This document shows positions 60,453 through 64,000 of a stretch of 64,000 nt of DNA, piece by piece. The stretch covers positions 41,741 through 105,740 of the forward strand of contig JBGCGJ010000023.1 of assembly GCA_045110675.1 (NCBI GenBank). Reading direction: 5' to 3'. The position numbers were made by a program, and so were the translations under genes. The notes beneath the pieces were generated by a model, which saw only the letters and a program-made list of their open reading frames with translations, had not been told where the DNA came from and searched no databases. How positions within the stretch are numbered: the stretch's first letter is position 1; every line of letters begins with the position of its first letter. The DNA comes from JBALVT01 sp045110675. Its GTDB lineage: Bacteria; Pseudomonadota; Gammaproteobacteria; Pseudomonadales; Halieaceae.

Positions 60453-61649
60453 ATGCCCCAAGTGACTCAATTCCGTGAGTGGATTCCCGCTGTTACCGGC
60501 ATGGCCTGTTTTGCTCTTGGGGCGGGCCTTATCGGCATCTTTGGTTTTTTTGCGGGGCACCTCGCTCAAGAATTTCAGGTAGGTTTAGCGACGATAAATA
60601 TTGGTCCCGCCGCTTTATTGCTCGTGCCCGGGCTGGTGGGCCCTGTGGTAGGTAAGTTTGTCGATAAAATTCCCATTCGGAGAATCATGCTCACGGGTGC
60701 CACCGTCGCTATGGCCTCGCTATTTCTGGCTAGCACAGCAGGTACATTGACCCTCGCCGCAATTTACTTTTTGGGATTCGCACTGGGGCTTGCCATGTAT
60801 GGCCCTGTGGTGGTGAACGGTTTGCTGGTCAAATTGTATGCCGGCCAGGAAGCTCGGGCGTTGGCCATCGCGGCCATGGGTATTAGTGTTGCGACGATCT
60901 TGTTACCCCCGCTGGTCGGGATGCTGCTGTACCACTATAGTTGGCGAGAGGCTCTCGCCGTGTTGTCCTTGGGCATAGGCATCCTACTCTGGGTCGCTAT
61001 ATTACTTGGTATCCCCGCTCGGGCTGGTTTAAGAGCAGAAGTTGCATCGCTTGAACGCGACAAGTCCGACTTATATGCCAATCGCAACTTCTGGTTAGTC
61101 GGTTTTTGTGTCGCTCTGGCTTTGAACGTTTCCATTGTTTTGGCGATTTCTTATCCTGCGCATTTTATCAATAGAGGGTTCTCCGTCGCGCAAGCGGGCT
61201 TGTTTATTTCGATCGCAGGCGTTGCTGGTCTATGCGGAAAAGCTGTGTTGGCAGTGTTTGCCGAGCTGGTTGCTCGTCACACCAAGGCGGTGGCTTTCGG
61301 GTTGATCATCGGGCAGGCACTGGGACTGATTTTGTTACTGTTTGTCGATAGCGTTGCTTCCACTGTTGCGGTGATGTGTGTTTCAGGGTTTTGTAGTGGC
61401 GCATTTATTCCCATGCATCCATACTTGAACAGTCGATATTTTAGCGCTGATATTATTGGCGAGGTTAATGGCGCTCAGATGCCCCTGTTCCTGCCTTTCG
61501 GATTGATAGGCGCGCCACTTGCGGGCTACTTGTATGATCTCCAGGGTGATTATGAAACGGTTTTCTGGGGTCTCGCCGCAGTGCTAGTCGTCGCCGGAAT
61601 GCTGGCTTTACTGTTACCAAAGGCAAAACCAGTGCCGGATCAGCTGTGA
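60453..61649 (+). CDS. MFS transporter
   Basis: A 398-residue protein with about 12 hydrophobic helices of the major facilitator superfamily. GPVVGKFVDKIPIRRIMLTG between helices 2 and 3 is the typical MFS loop; GRxx-type basic residues are present in the second half only weakly. It lies 12 bp after the ADC-like gene, so it is the last gene of the operon and is expected to import the compound the operon degrades or export a product. The start ATG follows GGCGAGG. Two inverted repeats after its stop codon separate it from the ThuA operon. Confidence 0.9.
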   Translation: MPQVTQFREWIPAVTGMACFALGAGLIGIFGFFAGHLAQEFQVGLATINIGPAALLLVPGLVGPVVGKFVDKIPIRRIMLTGATVAMASLFLASTAGTLTLAAIYFLGFALGLAMYGPVVVNGLLVKLYAGQEARALAIAAMGISVATILLPPLVGMLLYHYSWREALAVLSLGIGILLWVAILLGIPARAGLRAEVASLERDKSDLYANRNFWLVGFCVALALNVSIVLAISYPAHFINRGFSVAQAGLFISIAGVAGLCGKAVLAVFAELVARHTKAVAFGLIIGQALGLILLLFVDSVASTVAVMCVSGFCSGAFIPMHPYLNSRYFSADIIGEVNGAQMPLFLPFGLIGAPLAGYLYDLQGDYETVFWGLAAVLVVAGMLALLLPKAKPVPDQL

Positions 61650-61655
61650 GCTGTG

Positions 61656-61672
61656 CCAGCCTACCTGGCTGG
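61656..61672. repeat. Hairpin CCAGCC-tacct-GGCTGG after the MFS gene
   Basis: A perfect 6-bp stem with 5-nt loop starts 7 bp after the MFS stop codon. No T-run follows, so it is a weak terminator at best; it directly abuts the LacI-type operator. Confidence 0.4.
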
Positions 61673-61673
61673 G

Positions 61674-61689
61674 ATGTAATCGATTACAT
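61674..61689. promoter_or_regulatory. LacI-family operator (perfect 16-bp palindrome) before the ThuA operon
   Basis: ATGTAATCGATTACAT is a perfect palindrome with the central CG and the TGTAA/TTACA arms known for LacI-family operators. It ends 53 bp before the ThuA start codon and lies just upstream of a TATAAA (61689-61694) that could be the -10 box, a position where a repressor blocks RNA polymerase. No LacI gene is in the window; it may lie downstream of 64 kb. This suggests that the operon responds to a sugar. Confidence 0.65.
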
Positions 61690-61742
61690 ATAAATGTACA
61701 CTTGGCACCCTGACAGCTTAGATATCCCGAGGATATTGCCTA

Positions 61743-62582
61743 ATGTTAAAAAAAATTATCATTGCTGTAGTCCTGGCGCTTTTAGTTTTCGCGGGCATTG
61801 TTTTCTTCAATCTCCGCTCCGATGGTCTATTTAGAACACCGGTTTACGACACCGAGGCTCCTGCAATTCCAGAATTGCAACATCCAGCCGTGCTCGTGCT
61901 GAGCAAAACCAATGGATTCATTCACAAAGAGGGGTTGCCTGCCGCTCGGAAAATGCTGGATGAGTTGGCCGCCCAGAACAGTTGGCACCTCTATCAGACT
62001 GAGAATGCTGCGACGCACAATGCGGAGGATCTCGCCCGCTTTGATGTGGTTATCTGGAATAACACCTCCGGGGATATTCTCACTCCGGAACAGCGTGAGG
62101 CTTTTAAATCCTGGTTGGAGGGCGGTGGCCAATGGTTGGGGTTGCACGCCGCAGGTGGTGACCCATCTTATGACTGGCAGTGGTATGTAGATACCTTGAT
62201 TGGCGCGCAGTTTTTTGGCCACACAATGTCTCCGCAGTTTCAGGATGCCGATGTACTTGTGGTTGATGATTCGCCCCTGACCGCAGGCTTGCCCCGGCCC
62301 TGGAATATCGCCCAGGAGGAATGGTATGCCTTCGATCGCAATCCCAGGGATACGGGCGCTACGATACTCCTGGCTTTGGATGAAAGCTCTTACGACACCA
62401 GTGAAACTGTGTTCCCCGACCCCACTATGCCGGGGGAACACCCCATCGCGTGGACCCACACAATAGGGCAAGGAACGGTTATTTATTCCGCTATTGGACA
62501 CACGGCTGCTACTTACCAGTTACCCGAGTATCGTCAGTTTCTAGTCAAATCGATCAATCACCTTGTCAAAGCAGGGGAGTAG
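61743..62582 (+). CDS. ThuA domain protein with N-terminal membrane anchor
   Basis: A 279-residue protein. Residues 4-24 form a membrane helix, so the ThuA-like domain is held on the outside of the inner membrane. LVLSKTNGFIHKEGLPAARK, DVVIWNNTSGDILTPEQREA and LGLHAAGGDPSYDWQWYVDT are ThuA segments, as are the later YAFDRNPRD and GQGTVIYSAIGHTAATY. ThuA family proteins take part in trehalose and other disaccharide use through 3-keto sugars. It is first in an operon with the small membrane gene, the gluconate-2-dehydrogenase subunit 3 homologue and the GMC oxidoreductase, behind a LacI-type operator. Activity not proven. Confidence 0.88.
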   Translation: MLKKIIIAVVLALLVFAGIVFFNLRSDGLFRTPVYDTEAPAIPELQHPAVLVLSKTNGFIHKEGLPAARKMLDELAAQNSWHLYQTENAATHNAEDLARFDVVIWNNTSGDILTPEQREAFKSWLEGGGQWLGLHAAGGDPSYDWQWYVDTLIGAQFFGHTMSPQFQDADVLVVDDSPLTAGLPRPWNIAQEEWYAFDRNPRDTGATILLALDESSYDTSETVFPDPTMPGEHPIAWTHTIGQGTVIYSAIGHTAATYQLPEYRQFLVKSINHLVKAGE

Positions 62583-62599
62583 TTCGCAGGAGGTTTATC

Positions 62600-62848
62600 G
62601 TGAGAGCTTTATTGTGGGGTGTTGCAGTGGCGTTGTACCTGCGCTTTGGGTTGGAAGCTACCGGGTGGTTGTTTTATGAGGCAAGCCACGCGTTAAACCT
62701 GGATTTTCTCTACTGGGGTTATACCGTGTTCCGCGGTGGCGGTTTTGCTTTCGGGTTGTGGCCCTATCAGACCCTGGCTTGTGTCGGTGCGGGTTTGCTG
62801 GTGGGCCTGCTGATATTTTGGCGGTCTCAGAATCGGGAGGCTTTATGA
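62600..62848 (+). CDS. Small membrane protein in the ThuA-GMC operon
   Basis: An 82-residue protein, not recognised. The GTG at 62600 is set by an exact GCAGGAGGT ribosome site 6 nt before it, so the gene is probably real although the frame is open much further upstream, through thuA. It has two or three hydrophobic segments, at about residues 3-14 (ALLWGVAVALYL), 36-52 and 57-74 (QTLACVGAGLLVGLLIFW), with aromatic residues at their ends. Its stop overlaps the start of the next gene (ATGA, 62845-62848). It could anchor the dehydrogenase or link it to quinones. Confidence 0.72.
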   Translation: MRALLWGVAVALYLRFGLEATGWLFYEASHALNLDFLYWGYTVFRGGGFAFGLWPYQTLACVGAGLLVGLLIFWRSQNREAL

Positions 62849-63474
62849 ACAGACGAGAATTTATGCAGTGTGCGGCGGTGTTGACCGCCGGCTCTGCGGT
62901 GTTTCCCAGTGGTTGGGTTATGAGCGAAGAGCAAAAAGTGTTTATCGCTTCTCAAGCTAATTATATCGAGCGCGGCACTGCAAACTTTTTCACCAGCGAG
63001 CAGCGCGCTACCGTTACAGCCATTGCAGAACACATCATCCCCGCCACGGATACTCCCGGGGCGACCGATGCTGGCGCTGGAAAGTTTATCGAGCTGATGG
63101 TTTCAGATTGGTTGACTGATGATGAGAGAACGCTGTTTATGGATGGATTGGCCGAATTGCAGAGTCGAGCATCGGCTTCGTTCGCCGATTTGGATGGGTC
63201 GACACAGCTTGCAATGTTGGAGCAGCTGGAAGACGAGGCTGGAGATTCAAGCTGGTATGACCTTGGCAACGTGACGCGAGTCTGGGAGGGTACAGCGCCC
63301 TTTGTCTGCCAGATCAAGGAGCTCACCGTTTTAGGCTTCATGTTTTCTGAGGTCGGATCGAAGGAATTTTTAAGGGAAAACCCGATGGGTAGTTTTGATG
63401 GGGGGCTTCCCTTGGGTTCCGACGACTCTGCCTATGCGGGTGAGTTGCCATTGCGACTCATGACGGGGGGCTAA
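62845..63474 (+). CDS. Gluconate 2-dehydrogenase subunit 3 family protein
   Basis: A 209-residue protein. The N-terminus NRREFMQCAAVLTAGSAVFP is a twin-arginine-type signal, so it is exported folded, likely together with its flavoprotein partner. The rest matches the gluconate 2-dehydrogenase gamma subunit family: FTSEQRATVTAIAEHIIPAT, then DTPGATDAGAGKFIELMV and a conserved FLRENPMGSFDGGLP end. Such subunits act as chaperone/escort of the GMC dehydrogenase encoded next. It overlaps the small membrane gene by 4 bp and is 5 bp before the GMC start. Confidence 0.92.
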   Translation: MNRREFMQCAAVLTAGSAVFPSGWVMSEEQKVFIASQANYIERGTANFFTSEQRATVTAIAEHIIPATDTPGATDAGAGKFIELMVSDWLTDDERTLFMDGLAELQSRASASFADLDGSTQLAMLEQLEDEAGDSSWYDLGNVTRVWEGTAPFVCQIKELTVLGFMFSEVGSKEFLRENPMGSFDGGLPLGSDDSAYAGELPLRLMTGG

Positions 63475-63479
63475 GCAGC

Positions 63480-64000
63480 ATGATCGAAAACCAATTTGAC
63501 GCCATTGTCGTAGGCTCGGGGATTTCAGGGGGCTGGGCTGCAAAGGAGTTGTGCGAGCGCGGACTTAAAGTGCTGGTGTTGGAGCGCGGAAAGGATGTCC
63601 GTCACGGTGCAGACTATAAAGGCGAGCATGCACCGGCCTCAAAGATTAAGTTTCATGGTATGCCGGATAGGAAGGCTAATGCGCGAGATTATCCTATTCA
63701 GAGTACATCCTATGCGTTCAGCGATGCCACTATTAATTTTTGGAACAAGGATAGCGATAACCCTTATATTCAGACTCCGAATAAGCCCTTTCATTGGAAG
63801 CGCGCCGATGTGGTAGGTGGGAGGTCTCTTCTCTGGGGGCGTCAGGTGTATCGCTGGAGCGAGCAGGATTTCAAGGCCAATGCCACCGATGGCAGCGGAA
63901 TTCCCTGGCCTGTTGATTACTCGGACATAGCACCCTGGTATAGCCATGTGGAGAAGTTTATTGGCGTGAGCGGTGAAGCGGAGGGTTTATCCCAACTGCC
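63480..64000 (+). CDS. GMC family oxidoreductase, 5' part (cut by window end)
   Basis: The first 173 codons of a glucose-methanol-choline oxidoreductase. FDAIVVGSGISGGWAAKELC is the FAD-binding loop, VLVLERG the second flavin strand, and the RADVVGGRSLLWGRQVYRWS segment with conserved Gly-Gly-Arg-Ser-x-x-Trp-Gly belongs to the sugar-dehydrogenase branch (gluconate 2-dehydrogenase large subunit, glycoside 3-dehydrogenases). With the subunit 3 gene before it, this would be the catalytic subunit of a periplasmic FAD sugar dehydrogenase. The catalytic His pair and any cytochrome subunit lie beyond 64 kb. Confidence 0.9.
   Translation, partial: MIENQFDAIVVGSGISGGWAAKELCERGLKVLVLERGKDVRHGADYKGEHAPASKIKFHGMPDRKANARDYPIQSTSYAFSDATINFWNKDSDNPYIQTPNKPFHWKRADVVGGRSLLWGRQVYRWSEQDFKANATDGSGIPWPVDYSDIAPWYSHVEKFIGVSGEAEGLSQL

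Noticed and set aside
61827..62501. 224-codon open frame on the minus strand across the thuA gene
   Set aside because: Shadow of thuA; the ThuA motifs on the plus strand are clear and the antisense product resembles nothing.
1..64000. tRNA, rRNA, CRISPR arrays, transposases, integrases, toxin-antitoxin or restriction genes
   Set aside because: Looked for by eye in all gaps and frames; nothing with the needed repeats, folds or protein motifs was found.

Overview
The window looks like chromosomal DNA of a free-living, aerobic, probably marine gammaproteobacterium of the Cellvibrionales/Halieaceae/Spongiibacteraceae type. This is inferred from gene content only: glcDEF, a full valine-degradation operon, an AlgP-like Lys/Ala histone-like protein, DUF3604, DUF4340/GldG and DUF481 proteins, many acyl-CoA enzymes, a P450, an AMACR-type CoA transferase and Rieske genes. 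Base composition is moderate (about half G+C by eye) and fairly even. Coding density is high. I found no rRNA, tRNA, CRISPR array, insertion sequence or phage gene, and no gap between genes longer than 300 bp.

Layout. 0-7.4 kb: the Lys-rich C-terminus of a truncated gene, glcDEF (glycolate oxidase) preceded by a cupin and a DUF4124 gene, then a HIT protein, a glyoxylate/hydroxypyruvate-reductase-like dehydrogenase and a DUF4136 lipoprotein. 7.6-15 kb: a LysR regulator, then an AraC regulator divergent from a valine catabolism operon (acylating aldehyde dehydrogenase, isobutyryl-CoA dehydrogenase, enoyl-CoA hydratase, 3-hydroxyisobutyryl-CoA hydrolase, mmsB). 15-28 kb: housekeeping and mixed genes, including a GldA/GldF-GldG/DUF4340 ABC module, TauE/SafE, glutathione reductase, DUF481, DAHP synthase and an MFS_2 transporter. 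28.9-32.3 kb: three periplasmic c-type cytochrome genes, including a beta-helix/cytochrome fusion. 33-37.4 kb: the AlgP-like gene and a hexuronate operon (gntR-uxaC-uxuB). 37.6-45.9 kb: a hydrolase group (DUF3604, alkylsulfatase-like MBL, S8 peptidase, arylsulfatase).

46-48.2 kb: a class II aldolase gene and a PhnZ-like HD-domain gene, divergent from a Crp-type regulator. 48.5-50 kb: ubiX and fdhD without their usual partners. 50-61.7 kb: a lipid/steroid-like catabolic region (SDR, quinone oxidoreductase, sulfotransferase, P450, AMACR-like CoA transferase, TetR, amidohydrolase, KshA-like Rieske oxygenase, SDR, acetoacetate-decarboxylase-like protein, MFS). 61.7-64 kb: an operon behind a perfect LacI-type operator (membrane-anchored ThuA, an 82-residue membrane protein, a gluconate-2-dehydrogenase subunit 3 homologue, and a GMC oxidoreductase cut by the window end), probably for periplasmic sugar oxidation.

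The least ordinary parts are the PhnZ-like HD protein with its aldolase partner, the beta-helix/cytochrome c module, the acylating aldehyde dehydrogenase standing in the mmsA position, and the P450/AMACR/Rieske region. Functions are assigned from motifs recognised by eye; no database search was run.
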